Below are positions 16,194 through 25,117 of a stretch of DNA of 64,000 nt, piece after piece; the first letter of the stretch is position 1, and each line of letters starts with the position of its first letter. The DNA comes from an uncultured Aquimarina sp. (GTDB taxonomy: Bacteria; Bacteroidota; Bacteroidia; Flavobacteriales; Flavobacteriaceae): positions 1 to 64,000 of the forward strand of contig CANMWA010000015.1 in the NCBI GenBank assembly GCA_947501475.1, given 5' to 3'. Below the pieces are notes generated by a model, which saw nothing but the letters and a program-made list of their open reading frames with translations, had not been told where the DNA came from and searched no databases. Position numbers and translations under genes: made by a program.

Positions 16194-16586
16194 TTATGGT
16201 GCTAAGTAACAAAATGGAGTATATGGGATATTTCTTGAAATCCAAAACGTAGTTATAATTATACCGATTATTATAGGAGTTTTTGGATGGTATAGGTAGT
16301 TGTAGTACTTTTTGTGATAGTATTTGTTTATGCCTTTAATTGATACATTATATATAATAGAACTCAACCCAATTACATATAATGCATTATAATTTAATGT
16401 TTCAAGAATATTGAAGTGTAATAGTTGATGTAAAGCCCTTTGACTACCACATCCAGGACAGTAAAGACCAGTGACGCTATAAAAAGGACATTTTGGGAAG
16501 TATGTTTCTAACCCTGGATTATAAAAATAATATAGGCACAGTATTATCAGTAATACTATGCCTATAAAAAGATATTTTGTTTTCAT
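16194..16586 (-). CDS. DUF2752 family membrane protein
   Basis: A 130-aa membrane protein with three predicted helices and the DUF2752 signature CPFYSVTGLYCPGCGSQRALHQLLH near residue 34, in which the Cys residues and the GSQR block are conserved. The function of the family is not known. It overlaps the CCC-motif gene at one base (16586), and a second DUF2752 copy lies on the other side of that gene, so all three are one minus-strand unit. Confidence 0.8.
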   Translation of the reverse strand: MKTKYLFIGIVLLIILCLYYFYNPGLETYFPKCPFYSVTGLYCPGCGSQRALHQLLHFNILETLNYNALYVIGLSSIIYNVSIKGINKYYHKKYYNYLYHPKTPIIIGIIITTFWISRNIPYTPFCYLAP

Positions 16587-16867
16587 TAGTATTGACCCGC
16601 ACCACTAAGCATTGCCATTCCTCCCATAGCAAACAGAAATACCAAATATAGTACCATAACTACGATACCAGATATGAAACCAATTTTAGTCCATTTTTTT
16701 GCATCTGCAGAAGCTTTATTAGCTTCTTCAAAGTTACCCTGATCAAAAGCAGAATTTACTTTTGAGGCATTAATGATTCCTACAATGCCTAAAGGTAGGC
16801 AGCAAAAAATAGTTACTAGAATTGATTCTACTAAATAGTTTTTGGGTCGTTCTTGATTAGTTTCCAT
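16586..16867 (-). CDS. CCC-motif (CD225/dispanin-like) membrane protein
   Basis: A 93-aa protein with two transmembrane helices: ILVTIFCCLPLGIVGIINASKV (about 16-37) and IGFISGIVVMVLYLVFLFAMGG (about 57-78). The first ends in the CCLPLGI-type pattern of the CD225/interferon-induced-transmembrane-like superfamily, and the loop between them (FEEANKASADAKKWTK) is typical. In Bacteroidota these are called CCC-motif membrane proteins. It is sandwiched between two DUF2752 genes with a 1-base overlap and a 10-base gap. Role unknown. Confidence 0.8.
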   Translation of the reverse strand: METNQERPKNYLVESILVTIFCCLPLGIVGIINASKVNSAFDQGNFEEANKASADAKKWTKIGFISGIVVMVLYLVFLFAMGGMAMLSGAGQY

Positions 16868-16877
16868 AAATATATAT

Positions 16878-17192
16878 TTAGTTAAAGATAATTTTCATTT
16901 TGATTATATAACTAATAATTATAGTTAGCACAGATATAATCATAAGGCTAACTTTAATTAGTTGGCTTTGTTTAAATTTAATAAAAAAGTTGAATCCAAG
17001 AAAGATAAGTAATACTATAAGAGGATAAATTGCTGGATATGTATAGAATGCTTTAGAAAATTCTCCTTTAAACAATAGTACAATCGCTCTTTGCATACCA
17101 CAACCTAAACAATCTATACCAAAAATTTTTTTGTTGATACAGGGTAGCATATAGGTTTCCAAAGGCAGTATTTTATAAATTATATACTGCAA
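16878..17192 (-). CDS. DUF2752 family membrane protein (second copy)
   Basis: A 104-aa membrane protein with the DUF2752 core CINKKIFGIDCLGCGMQRAIVLLFKGEFSKAF at about residues 18-49 and two further hydrophobic helices. It is clearly related to the 16194-16586 protein, with the CxGCGxQRA block shared. First gene of the minus-strand trio; no TAnnTTTG element is seen in the 66 bases to the divergent gene at 17259. Confidence 0.75.
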   Translation of the reverse strand: MQYIIYKILPLETYMLPCINKKIFGIDCLGCGMQRAIVLLFKGEFSKAFYTYPAIYPLIVLLIFLGFNFFIKFKQSQLIKVSLMIISVLTIIISYIIKMKIIFN

Positions 17193-17246
17193 TATACATA
17201 AATAAGTTATTTAAAATATTTAGGGATATAAAAATGTATTATTTAA

Positions 17247-17254
17247 TACTTTTG
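17247..17254 (+). promoter_or_regulatory. -7 promoter element (TACTTTTG), probably leaderless start
   Basis: An exact TAnnTTTG element ending 4 bases before the ATG at 17259. The spacing implies a leaderless or nearly leaderless transcript for the two-gene unit that follows. Confidence 0.55.
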
Positions 17255-17258
17255 CGAT

Positions 17259-17468
17259 ATGAATCGTAACAAGTTAAAAAAGGTGGGAAGTTTTTTGTTA
17301 ATTTCTACTGGAGCCATTGCACTTGTTTCCGAAATGTATTCGGTAAATAAGAATTATTATATCCAAAGCTGCGGACTTGTAGTATTAATGTTAGGGCTAT
17401 TTTTGGTAAACTCTAAACTAAAGTCTAAAACTGAAAATAGTACAGAAGAATATTTTGAAGAAGAATAA
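17259..17468 (+). CDS. Small membrane protein of unknown function
   Basis: A 69-aa protein with a basic N-terminus (MNRNKLKKVG) and two predicted transmembrane helices (about 10-27 and 34-53), ending in an acidic tail (ENSTEEYFEEE). I do not recognise a named family. It has its own -7 element and lies 2 bases before the Smr-domain gene, so it is the first gene of that unit. Confidence 0.7.
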   Translation: MNRNKLKKVGSFLLISTGAIALVSEMYSVNKNYYIQSCGLVVLMLGLFLVNSKLKSKTENSTEEYFEEE

Positions 17469-17470
17469 AT

Positions 17471-18019
17471 ATGATTAAAGTAGGTGATAACGTATTAGTT
17501 TTGGATGAACCTATCTCTGGTACAGTAACCTCTGTCAATTCTGATGGAGTTACTATCGAAACTGAAGATGGTTTTGATATGACATTTTCATTGAATGAAA
17601 TTGTAAAAATTCAATCAGAAGAGTTGATTGTACCTTCTTATGAAGAAGTACGGAAGAATATACAAGAAAAAGAGGTTTTTAAAAAGAAATCCAAAAGGCC
17701 ATCTCCAAAACCAAAAGAGCGTCATTTACCTCCGATGGAAGTAGATTTACATATCCATAAACTTGTGAAATCAACAAAAGGAATGTCTAATCATGATATG
17801 GTAACATTACAGCTAGATACTGCAAAAAGACAATTAGATTTTGCAATTCATAAACGTATTCCTAAGATTATTTTTATTCATGGGGTTGGGCAAGGAATCT
17901 TAAAAGAAGAGTTGAGATATCTTTTTGGGCGATATGATAATATAAAAGTCAGCGATGCCGATTATAAAAAATATGGTCTTGGTGCAATGGAAATATATAT
18001 TTTACAAAACCCTAAATAA
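17471..18019 (+). CDS. Smr-domain protein with N-terminal beta-barrel domain
   Basis: A 182-aa cytoplasmic protein. Residues 1-50 (MIKVGDNVLVLDEPISGTV, ending IVKIQ) form a small beta-barrel seen in Bacteroidota Smr proteins. The C-terminal Smr domain is at about 90-180: EVDLHIHKL (DLHG-like), KRIPKIIFIHGVGQGILKEELRYLF (the HGxGxG motif) and YGLGAMEIYI. Smr domains are nicking nucleases acting on branched DNA or on mRNA in stalled-ribosome rescue; this protein lacks the MutS2 ATPase part. Its partner is the small membrane protein 2 bases upstream. Confidence 0.85.
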   Translation: MIKVGDNVLVLDEPISGTVTSVNSDGVTIETEDGFDMTFSLNEIVKIQSEELIVPSYEEVRKNIQEKEVFKKKSKRPSPKPKERHLPPMEVDLHIHKLVKSTKGMSNHDMVTLQLDTAKRQLDFAIHKRIPKIIFIHGVGQGILKEELRYLFGRYDNIKVSDADYKKYGLGAMEIYILQNPK

Positions 18020-18021
18020 CC

Positions 18022-18558
18022 TTAAGGAGTCACAATTGCTACAGTAATTTCATCTGTACCTAACTCTAGTAATTCCTGACGTATCGAAATGCCATCTCCG
18101 TTTAATGTTGTTTCGTTAAGTGTAATTGTTCTGGTGTAAGTAATCGTAGTATCAGTCTTACTAATTTCATTATAAGAAATTACAGCGTTGCCATTTGTGC
18201 TGACTAATTCTTGAGTTACTGTTATATCTCCGGGAGGAACACTAACACAATAATATGCTTCTCCGTTTATTGCCGAATCAAATTGTCTGTATGTTAAGAT
18301 ATTAGTAGTTTCATTAAGAGTAATAGTAATTGTAAAATCTTCTGGAACAGTATTTAATTGAAAAGTAGGGCTAGTAAAGCTTAATGACAGTGCTTGATTG
18401 ATAGCCGTATCTATCTTGTAAAAAACAAAAGTATTTTCTTCAGGATTTGAACAATGATCTAGTTGAGCTGTAAAATCAATATCATTTTCAATAATATCAC
18501 CTTCACTACAACTAATAATGAGTACACTAAAAAAAATAAGACAATAAATTTTATTCAT
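18022..18558 (-). CDS. Hypothetical lipoprotein, paralog of the upstream gene
   Basis: About 178 aa from the ATG at 18558. The frame is open back to 18660, but that would overlap the upstream gene, and the signal peptide (MNKIYCLIFFSVLIISCSEGD) begins at 18558, 13 bases after the upstream stop. The lipobox is LIISC. The body is beta-rich and repeats the upstream paralog's blocks: ENTFVFYKIDTAINQA, LTYRQFDSAINGEAYYCVSVPP, ITVTQELVSTNGNAVI. It lacks the calcium-binding repeats of the paralog. Outer-membrane-anchored; function unknown. Confidence 0.7.
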   Translation of the reverse strand: MNKIYCLIFFSVLIISCSEGDIIENDIDFTAQLDHCSNPEENTFVFYKIDTAINQALSLSFTSPTFQLNTVPEDFTITITLNETTNILTYRQFDSAINGEAYYCVSVPPGDITVTQELVSTNGNAVISYNEISKTDTTITYTRTITLNETTLNGDGISIRQELLELGTDEITVAIVTP

Positions 18559-18571
18559 AATAATATCTAAG

Positions 18572-19498
18572 CTACATTTTTTTTGTTGTCTTTGGGATAG
18601 AAACATCTCTAAATCCAAATGAAAAATTTTCATCTTGAAAATTTTGATTACTTCCGTCAAAAATAATTCTATTTATAGTAACTGTAGTTCTAAAAGTTGT
18701 TTGTACAGTATTATCAAGAGTAGGTTTTGCTGCGTCATTACTTTCTACTGTATCTGCATCAAGGTAGTTAAGGATACCATCACCATCACTATCATCATCT
18801 CTGGGATTGTTATTGCCAATTGTACCATCATCATTAATTGTAACATCTTCATTAACAGTTGGTACCCCATCACCATCATCATCGTCTTCTAGATAATCAG
18901 GGATATCATCACCATCTGTATCTCTTGGATCATCATTATCAGGAATTTGATTGGGTATCTCTACACTTGTTAGAATGTTATCATTATCATCATCTTGATC
19001 CTTATAATTAGGGATCCCATCTTTATCAGTATCATCATCCTCAAGATTGCCGTTTCTATTTAAATCTTCATCCTCTGCAGGTATACCATCATTATCATCT
19101 TCTTCAATTATTTGGGTTGTAATTTCTGCAATTCCTGAAGAGCCTATAAGTTCTTCGGTTACCAAAATAGTGCTAGGAGGGATGTTTGAGCAATAATAAT
19201 CTGCTGTTATTGAAGTATTAAATTGTCTATAAACTAAGCTGCTGCTTTTGTCATTCAAATCGATAAAAATCGGTTCAGATGTTACGATGGTGTCAGAAAA
19301 TGCTTCATTTATGAAATTATAAGAAATAGCTTCATTAACAGTGGTGTTAATTTTAAAAAAAACAAATTCATTTTCTTTGATGCCTTTACATATTTGTAAA
19401 TCAACATCATCAAACTCAAAACTAGTAATAATAATATCTCCATCATCACACGACAATACTAGTACAATAGAGAAAAGAAAGAAAAAAAACTTTTTCAC
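18572..19498 (-). CDS. Lipoprotein with thrombospondin type 3-like calcium-binding repeats
   Basis: A 308-aa lipoprotein with lipobox LVLSC (Cys17). Residues 30-130 match the downstream paralog (ENEFVFFKINTTVNEA, LVYRQFNTSITADYYCSNIPP, ILVTEELIGSSGIAEI). Residues about 133-250 are acidic repeats of the D-x-D-x-D-G-I/V-P/L-N type (DDNDGIPAEDED, DTDKDGIPNYKD, DTDGDDIPDYLED, DDSDGDGILNYLD), as in thrombospondin type 3 repeats, which bind Ca2+. The C-terminal piece (FRTTVTINRIIFDG) again resembles the paralog, so the repeats look like an insertion into an ancestral lipoprotein. Function unknown. Confidence 0.75.
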   Translation of the reverse strand: MKKFFFFLFSIVLVLSCDDGDIIITSFEFDDVDLQICKGIKENEFVFFKINTTVNEAISYNFINEAFSDTIVTSEPIFIDLNDKSSSLVYRQFNTSITADYYCSNIPPSTILVTEELIGSSGIAEITTQIIEEDDNDGIPAEDEDLNRNGNLEDDDTDKDGIPNYKDQDDDNDNILTSVEIPNQIPDNDDPRDTDGDDIPDYLEDDDDGDGVPTVNEDVTINDDGTIGNNNPRDDDSDGDGILNYLDADTVESNDAAKPTLDNTVQTTFRTTVTINRIIFDGSNQNFQDENFSFGFRDVSIPKTTKKM

Positions 19499-19642
19499 GA
19501 ACCTTAAATTTATTTGATTTTTTTATGCCAAATTCTTAGTGTTGTAATAAAGACGCAAGAAAACATAAAATGTTTACGCAAACTTATATTTTTAACAATT
19601 TTTGACAAAAATAATAGAATTGAAAGATTATAACGTGTCTGG

Positions 19643-19672
19643 TTGAAAATAATTTTATTTAAACTAATTTTG
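19643..19672 (+). promoter_or_regulatory. Promoter with -33 TTG and -7 TAATTTTG for the cysteine desulfurase
   Basis: TTG at 19643-19645 and TAATTTTG at 19665-19672 are 19 bases apart, a canonical Bacteroidota promoter. The start near 19678 gives a leader of about 80 bases containing an 18-codon frame (19701-19757) whose TAA overlaps the ATG of the gene (TAATG). Confidence 0.65.
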
Positions 19673-19756
19673 CAGCTATAAAATTGAGAATATATTAAAA
19701 ATGATAGTATATTTCTTCAATTTTTTAAGTATAAACAAATTAATTATTCGGGGTTA

Positions 19757-20905
19757 ATGCAAAAAGTATATTTTGATAGCGCTGCTACAACAAAAATAAG
19801 ACCTGAGGTCATCACAAAAATGGTTTCGGTTTTGAATGAAGATTATGGAAACCCATCTTCTACACACGGTTTTGGGCGTTCTGCTAAAAATCATATAGAA
19901 CAAGCTCGTAAAAATATTGCTAATTATTTGGGAGTAAAAGCTTCAGAGATCATATTCACTTCGGGAGGTACTGAAGCCGATAATCTTGCTATTAATAGTA
20001 CTGTTAGAGATTTAGGAGTTAGACATATTATTACCTCTAAAATAGAACATCATGCTGTTTTACATACTGTACAAGAGATCGAATCTCGTAATGCAGTACA
20101 AATAAGTTATGTTAATATTAATCAAGACGGAAGTATTGATTATGAACATTTAAAATCACTATTGAGCGATTCTAAAGAAAAGACACTAGTGAGTTTGATG
20201 CATGTAAATAATGAAGTAGGAACAATATTGGATATTGAAAAAGTTGGAAATTTATGTAAAGAACACGAAGCACTTTTTCATAGTGATATGGTGCAATCTA
20301 TAGGACATCTTGATGTGAACCTAAATGAGTTGCATGTAGATTTTACTGCGGCTAGTGCTCATAAGTTTCATGGACCCAAAGGTATTGGGTTTGCTTACAT
20401 ACGTAAAAACTCAGGATTAAAACCTTTAATTTTTGGAGGAGAGCAGGAGCGTGGATATCGAGCAGGCACAGAAAGTGTGCATAATATTGCTGGTATGGAT
20501 GAAGCCTTACGTTTGACATATGAAAATCTTGTAGAAGAAAAAGCGTATATCGTTGATTTAAAACAGTATTTTGTGGATACCCTTAAAAAGGATATTTCAG
20601 GAGTAAAATTTAATGCAAAATGTTGTACTCCTGGTCATAGCACATATACATTGATCAATGTTTGTTTGCCAATTACGAGTGATAAAGCAGGGATATTATT
20701 ATTTCACCTAGATATCAATGGGATTGCTTGTTCAAAAGGTAGTGCTTGCCAGAGTGGAAGCAGTAAAGGGTCACATGTGTTAACAGAGATTCTTAATGAT
20801 GAAGATATACAAAAACCATCAATACGTTTTTCTTTTTCTAAATATAATACTAAACAAGAGGTAGATTATGTAGTAGATGTGTTAAAGAATTTTATTACTG
20901 AATAA
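19757..20905 (+). CDS. Cysteine desulfurase (IscS/NifS-like)
   Basis: A 382-aa PLP enzyme of aminotransferase class V that takes sulfur from cysteine as a persulfide for Fe-S clusters or thio-modified tRNA. Features: VYFDSAATTKIRPEV at the N-terminus, FTSGGTEADNLAI, the PLP lysine in SAHKFHGPKGIGF (about K206), GGEQERGYRAGTESVHNI, and the mobile catalytic Cys in GSACQSGSSKGSHVL. The compact length and the order of motifs fit IscS/NifS (group I) rather than SufS. No other isc or suf gene is nearby. It stands alone behind its own promoter and converges with the TonB receptor gene with a 4-base gap. Confidence 0.85.
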   Translation: MQKVYFDSAATTKIRPEVITKMVSVLNEDYGNPSSTHGFGRSAKNHIEQARKNIANYLGVKASEIIFTSGGTEADNLAINSTVRDLGVRHIITSKIEHHAVLHTVQEIESRNAVQISYVNINQDGSIDYEHLKSLLSDSKEKTLVSLMHVNNEVGTILDIEKVGNLCKEHEALFHSDMVQSIGHLDVNLNELHVDFTAASAHKFHGPKGIGFAYIRKNSGLKPLIFGGEQERGYRAGTESVHNIAGMDEALRLTYENLVEEKAYIVDLKQYFVDTLKKDISGVKFNAKCCTPGHSTYTLINVCLPITSDKAGILLFHLDINGIACSKGSACQSGSSKGSHVLTEILNDEDIQKPSIRFSFSKYNTKQEVDYVVDVLKNFITE

Positions 20906-20909
20906 AGTA

Positions 20910-23420
20910 TTAAAATTTCATCCCTAATCGCACATTAAAAACTCTTGGAGTAAGAAAATTTGGTATTGCAAACTGGCGTTGACTTGCCGCATCTCTTACA
21001 TAAGTATTGGTTATAGAGTTTTGGTTATCAAAGATATTGTATATTTCAAAACCTAAGCTTAGTTCTCTAAAAGCATTAAGAAAGTGCCCTTCTCGCAATC
21101 TTTTGTTTTGATCTATAACTACATAAGAGATACCTAAATCTGCTCTTCTATAATCTCGTAATCTTGATTGAAAATCATATGGATCTGCATAACTTGGTGA
21201 TCCTCCTGGTAACCCAGTTTGATATACCAGATTAAGATACATTTTTAAATTTGGTATTGTAGGAACATAATCCTGAAATAAAACACCTACTTTTAACCGC
21301 TGATCTGTAGGTCTTGATATGTAACCTCTATCATCTATATTTTCTTCTGTTTTTAGGTATCCTATACTTACCCAGCTTTCGGTACCAGGAACAAATTCTC
21401 CATTAAGCCTCATGTCTATTCCTTGAGCATATGCTCTTGCATTATTTCTTGCTCGGTATCGAATACGCACATTTTCTATGGTATATGGATTTACATCATT
21501 TAATTTTTTATAATATAACTCTGTAGTGAGTTTGAATGGTCTGTCCCACATCTCAAAACTATAGTCATTACCAAGTACAAGGTGTAAGGACTCTTGTGCT
21601 TTGACTTCTGGTCTTACAACACCTAGAGAATCTCTTAATTCTCTATAAAATGGTGGTTGATGATACCAACCTCCTGATGCCCTAAAAATCATATCAGCTT
21701 TCCAATCAGGTTTTATAGCTATTTGAGCTCTTGGGCTAAATACGATTTGAGAATCGGTACTGTTGACTGTCTCCCCCGAAATATTCCAATTATGAGCTCG
21801 TACCCCAAAATTAGCCCATAGTTCATGATCTTTTATATTTGATCGGATACTATATTGAGCATAGCCCGAAATCCTATCGATTTTGGCCTGATTTGTTGCT
21901 CTTACCCCAATAAAAGGAACTAGTGGAGTTGCAAATGGAGTATATGGCTGATCATTTCTGAAATCTATAATTGGTGGTCTGATAGAAAAACCAGCAGAAT
22001 CTACAATTTCATATTCTTGTAATCGATCTTTTATATCTTCAGAAGTGTATTTGATACCCCAGTCAAACTGATGTTTATCAGCAATGTATGTTCCTTTATG
22101 TTCTGCATTGACTATTAATGCATCTAGATCATTTCTTGCATGAGTTAGTTGAGAACCTACACCTTCGCTAAACTCTACTTCTCCTAAATTTTCGCTGCCA
22201 ATATCTGTATTAACAGTACCTAGCGCATATGCAGCTAAGATGTCATAATGCTCTTGTTCTTGGGTGTGATATGCAGATGCAATAAATCTTAGGGTTAAAT
22301 TGTCATTGGCTCGGTAGGTGCCTTTTAATGCCCCAAAATAGGTATCGTATCTATCTTTTTCTTGCCCTTGATATACTACTGTTAATGCTTGAACAGTTTG
22401 TAATGTACCAAAATTGACCTGCTCTCTCAAAGGTTCATAATCGTAGGTGTTAATCGCTAGGTTTCCTAAAAAACCTAATTCAAATTTTGGAGTAATATTG
22501 TAAGAGAGATACGTTTGAACATCTGCAAACCTGGGTTGAAAATTTGTTTCAGTATTCCTTGCGTCAACTAATAAACTATTGTCTCTATATCGTATACCAA
22601 TAATACTTGCAAATTTTTTGTTTTTGGTGATGCCTCCGGCAGATACACTTCCTCCTAGGAGGCTTAAATTTGCTGTGGCACCAAATCTTGTTGGTCTTTT
22701 ATAAGCAATATCTAAAACTGAAGAAAGTTTATCTCCATATTTTGCTTGAAAACCGCCAGCAGAAAAATCTACGTTGCGCACCAAATCAGTATTTACAAAA
22801 CTCAAGCCTTCTTGTTGCCCCGATCTTATTAGAAATGGTCGATATACCTCGATCTCGTTAACATATACTAAATTCTCATCATAATTACCTCCACGAACTG
22901 CATATTGTGTACTTAGTTCATTATTAGAACTTACACCGGGTAAACTTTTAAGAAGCCCTTCTACACCAGCATTTGCAGATGGAGTTGCTCTAATGGTCTC
23001 TGGATCTAAAATGGTAATTCCTTCTACAATTTTGCGTTCTCGACCAGAGATTACTACTTCACTGATTTGTTCTATATTAAGTTTTAAAACAGGGTTTAAT
23101 TCGTACTCTTGATTTTCTTCTAGGTTAACAGTGAACTGTACATCTTTTAACCCAACATGTGATATTTTTATAGTAACTTCTTGATTAGAAGGTATGCTTA
23201 ATTGGTAAACTCCGTTTTTGTCTGATTTTGCTCCTGTATCATTATAAGTGATATTTGCATCTTGTATTGGGATATTGTTTTCATCTAGAATGATGCCCTT
23301 TAGAGTTGCATTTTGTGCGGTTGAAGTAAAACTGATTAAGATCAGAAAAAGTATAGGTAAGAAAAATTGATTTTTCAAAAAAATAAGGTATTTAAGGTTT
23401 TCTATAGAATGTAGTTTCAT
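20910..23420 (-). CDS. TonB-dependent receptor with N-terminal carboxypeptidase-like regulatory domain
   Basis: An 836-aa outer-membrane protein. After a signal peptide ending near STAQ (about residue 35) comes a carboxypeptidase-D-like beta-sandwich (TLKGIILDENNIPIQDANITY to about 115), as in SusC-type receptors. The plug domain follows (GVEGLLKSLPGVSSNN, YAVRGGNYDENLVYVNEIEVYRP, about 150-205), then a large beta-barrel ending in the typical C-terminal strand with terminal Phe (VFNVRLGMKF). No SusD-like partner is adjacent. The gene overlaps the upstream M23 peptidase gene by 29 bases, so the two are co-translated; the transported substrate is unknown. Confidence 0.85.
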   Translation of the reverse strand: MKLHSIENLKYLIFLKNQFFLPILFLILISFTSTAQNATLKGIILDENNIPIQDANITYNDTGAKSDKNGVYQLSIPSNQEVTIKISHVGLKDVQFTVNLEENQEYELNPVLKLNIEQISEVVISGRERKIVEGITILDPETIRATPSANAGVEGLLKSLPGVSSNNELSTQYAVRGGNYDENLVYVNEIEVYRPFLIRSGQQEGLSFVNTDLVRNVDFSAGGFQAKYGDKLSSVLDIAYKRPTRFGATANLSLLGGSVSAGGITKNKKFASIIGIRYRDNSLLVDARNTETNFQPRFADVQTYLSYNITPKFELGFLGNLAINTYDYEPLREQVNFGTLQTVQALTVVYQGQEKDRYDTYFGALKGTYRANDNLTLRFIASAYHTQEQEHYDILAAYALGTVNTDIGSENLGEVEFSEGVGSQLTHARNDLDALIVNAEHKGTYIADKHQFDWGIKYTSEDIKDRLQEYEIVDSAGFSIRPPIIDFRNDQPYTPFATPLVPFIGVRATNQAKIDRISGYAQYSIRSNIKDHELWANFGVRAHNWNISGETVNSTDSQIVFSPRAQIAIKPDWKADMIFRASGGWYHQPPFYRELRDSLGVVRPEVKAQESLHLVLGNDYSFEMWDRPFKLTTELYYKKLNDVNPYTIENVRIRYRARNNARAYAQGIDMRLNGEFVPGTESWVSIGYLKTEENIDDRGYISRPTDQRLKVGVLFQDYVPTIPNLKMYLNLVYQTGLPGGSPSYADPYDFQSRLRDYRRADLGISYVVIDQNKRLREGHFLNAFRELSLGFEIYNIFDNQNSITNTYVRDAASQRQFAIPNFLTPRVFNVRLGMKF

Positions 23421-25080
23421 ATGTTGCTCTGTTGCCCAATTTATCTAACACAACAAGTTTGAAATTATTTTCTTTATCGAGATTAATTTTATCATTAAAG
23501 TCATAAATCAGCATTCCTGTTTTATAATCATACTCCATAAGAATAAATGTACCATTAATTGTACCTCTATAACTTTCTACACCCGATTCAGAATCGTTGA
23601 TTTTTATTTTGAGATGTGTTTCGTTAGAAATCCATTTTTTGTTTGAAACATTAACAGGAACAATAGTGGGTTTTTGGGTATCTGTAAACAAAGAGTATGT
23701 ACCTAAAGTTCTTGTCCTGGTAGAAAATCGATTGCCTTTTTTTGAAGTTCGAGAATAATATACTTTATTATTACCATTAACTCTTCCTATGTATAATTTC
23801 TTTTTGTCTTCTTCATTATATCGTGATACATCAAAGACCAAGGTCATATTTTTGTGCAATGGTGTTGCATCATCATGAATTTGTATACTTTCACCTTTAG
23901 CATTTATATCAAGATATGTGTCTGTATAAAGACTACCTTTTGGAATTAAAAGATCAAATACACCCGAGCTATACGTATAATTTTCATTTGCTTTTACAAA
24001 ATTTGAAGTAGTGTTAATGTCAGATTTTATGATTGAATCCGTATATTTTCCTTGAATAGGCACATGTATTACAGTAGTATTATTTTTATAATCTTTGATT
24101 GCTATTTTGTAGGTGTATGAAAGACTATCTTTAATATTTATGAATCCATTATTTATTTTATTCTTGTAAATTGTTAATGGATTATTTTGTTCTACAAACA
24201 GTTTACTTATTCTACTTCTGTTTTTCTTGAAATGACTATAATCAATAAGTCTATTAATATAACGTGTTTCAGAAAAAGAAAAACGATTCATTTTTAATTT
24301 GAAATTCTCTAATCCATTGATTTGAGTTGTTATTTCGTAAACGCCATTACTATTTGCTGCCAGGTCTTGTCTGTCTATTGTCGAAACCCCAAAACCTATT
24401 GTACCAAATGCTTTTAATAGCTCTGATTTATAACTACCATCTTCTTGGGGTGTTAATCTTAATCTAATGGGTTTTTGAGCATTATTTACATGGGCATCTT
24501 TATCCAAACTATATACCCATAGTCTTTTTACGATTGGTTTTCTAGTATCTTTTACTTCGATACCAAATTGCATAGGGTTCATAGGCCTAGCTTTTACATC
24601 TCTGATTTCAAAATGAAGGTGAGGACCAGAACTTCCGCCTGTATTTCCACTATATGCAATAACATCTCCTTGCTTTACTAATAAAGCTTCAGATTTAGGG
24701 AAAAGTTCTATTTCATACGACTCCTTAGCATATTGTCTCTTTTTAACAAAAGCCTCAATTTCGGGTGAAAACTTTTTTAAATGCGCATATACGGTTGTAT
24801 ACCCATTTGGGTGTTTTATATACATTGCTTTTCCATACCCCCCATGAGAAACTTTTATTCTACTTATTCTTCCAGATGCAGATGCATATACATTAAGACC
24901 TTCTTCTCCATTAGTTTTCATATCCAGGCCAGAATGAAAATGATTGGATCTTAATTCTCCAAATGTACCAGAGATCACTAATGGTATATCCAAAGGATGT
25001 ATAAAGTAATCTTTGGCAATGTCCTTTTGTGCATTACAAATCGAAAAACCAAATAGTATAAGGGCTATAATTTTTTGCAT
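23392..25080 (-). CDS. M23 family metallopeptidase (LytM domain)
   Basis: A 562-aa exported protein (signal peptide 1-17, ending CNAQ). The M23 zinc-peptidase domain is at about residues 38-165: SNHFHSGLDMKT holds the HxxxD motif and SGPHLHFEIRD the HxH motif, with the conserved YAHLKKF and GDVIAYSGNTGGS between them. These are the zinc ligands, so it is probably an active peptidoglycan endopeptidase. The remaining 400 residues are beta-rich Ig-like domains. The 29-base overlap with the TonB-receptor gene downstream indicates one transcript. Confidence 0.85.
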   Translation of the reverse strand: MQKIIALILFGFSICNAQKDIAKDYFIHPLDIPLVISGTFGELRSNHFHSGLDMKTNGEEGLNVYASASGRISRIKVSHGGYGKAMYIKHPNGYTTVYAHLKKFSPEIEAFVKKRQYAKESYEIELFPKSEALLVKQGDVIAYSGNTGGSSGPHLHFEIRDVKARPMNPMQFGIEVKDTRKPIVKRLWVYSLDKDAHVNNAQKPIRLRLTPQEDGSYKSELLKAFGTIGFGVSTIDRQDLAANSNGVYEITTQINGLENFKLKMNRFSFSETRYINRLIDYSHFKKNRSRISKLFVEQNNPLTIYKNKINNGFINIKDSLSYTYKIAIKDYKNNTTVIHVPIQGKYTDSIIKSDINTTSNFVKANENYTYSSGVFDLLIPKGSLYTDTYLDINAKGESIQIHDDATPLHKNMTLVFDVSRYNEEDKKKLYIGRVNGNNKVYYSRTSKKGNRFSTRTRTLGTYSLFTDTQKPTIVPVNVSNKKWISNETHLKIKINDSESGVESYRGTINGTFILMEYDYKTGMLIYDFNDKINLDKENNFKLVVLDKLGNRATYETTFYRKP

Positions 25081-25117
25081 AGTGTGATCAAAGTAAATAT
25101 CAATTGCATAAAACTAA

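Noticed and set aside
18780..19100. ATC/CAT-rich stretch looking like a short-period DNA repeat or CRISPR-like array
   Set aside because: It is coding sequence of the Asp-rich calcium-binding repeats; there is no repeat-spacer structure.
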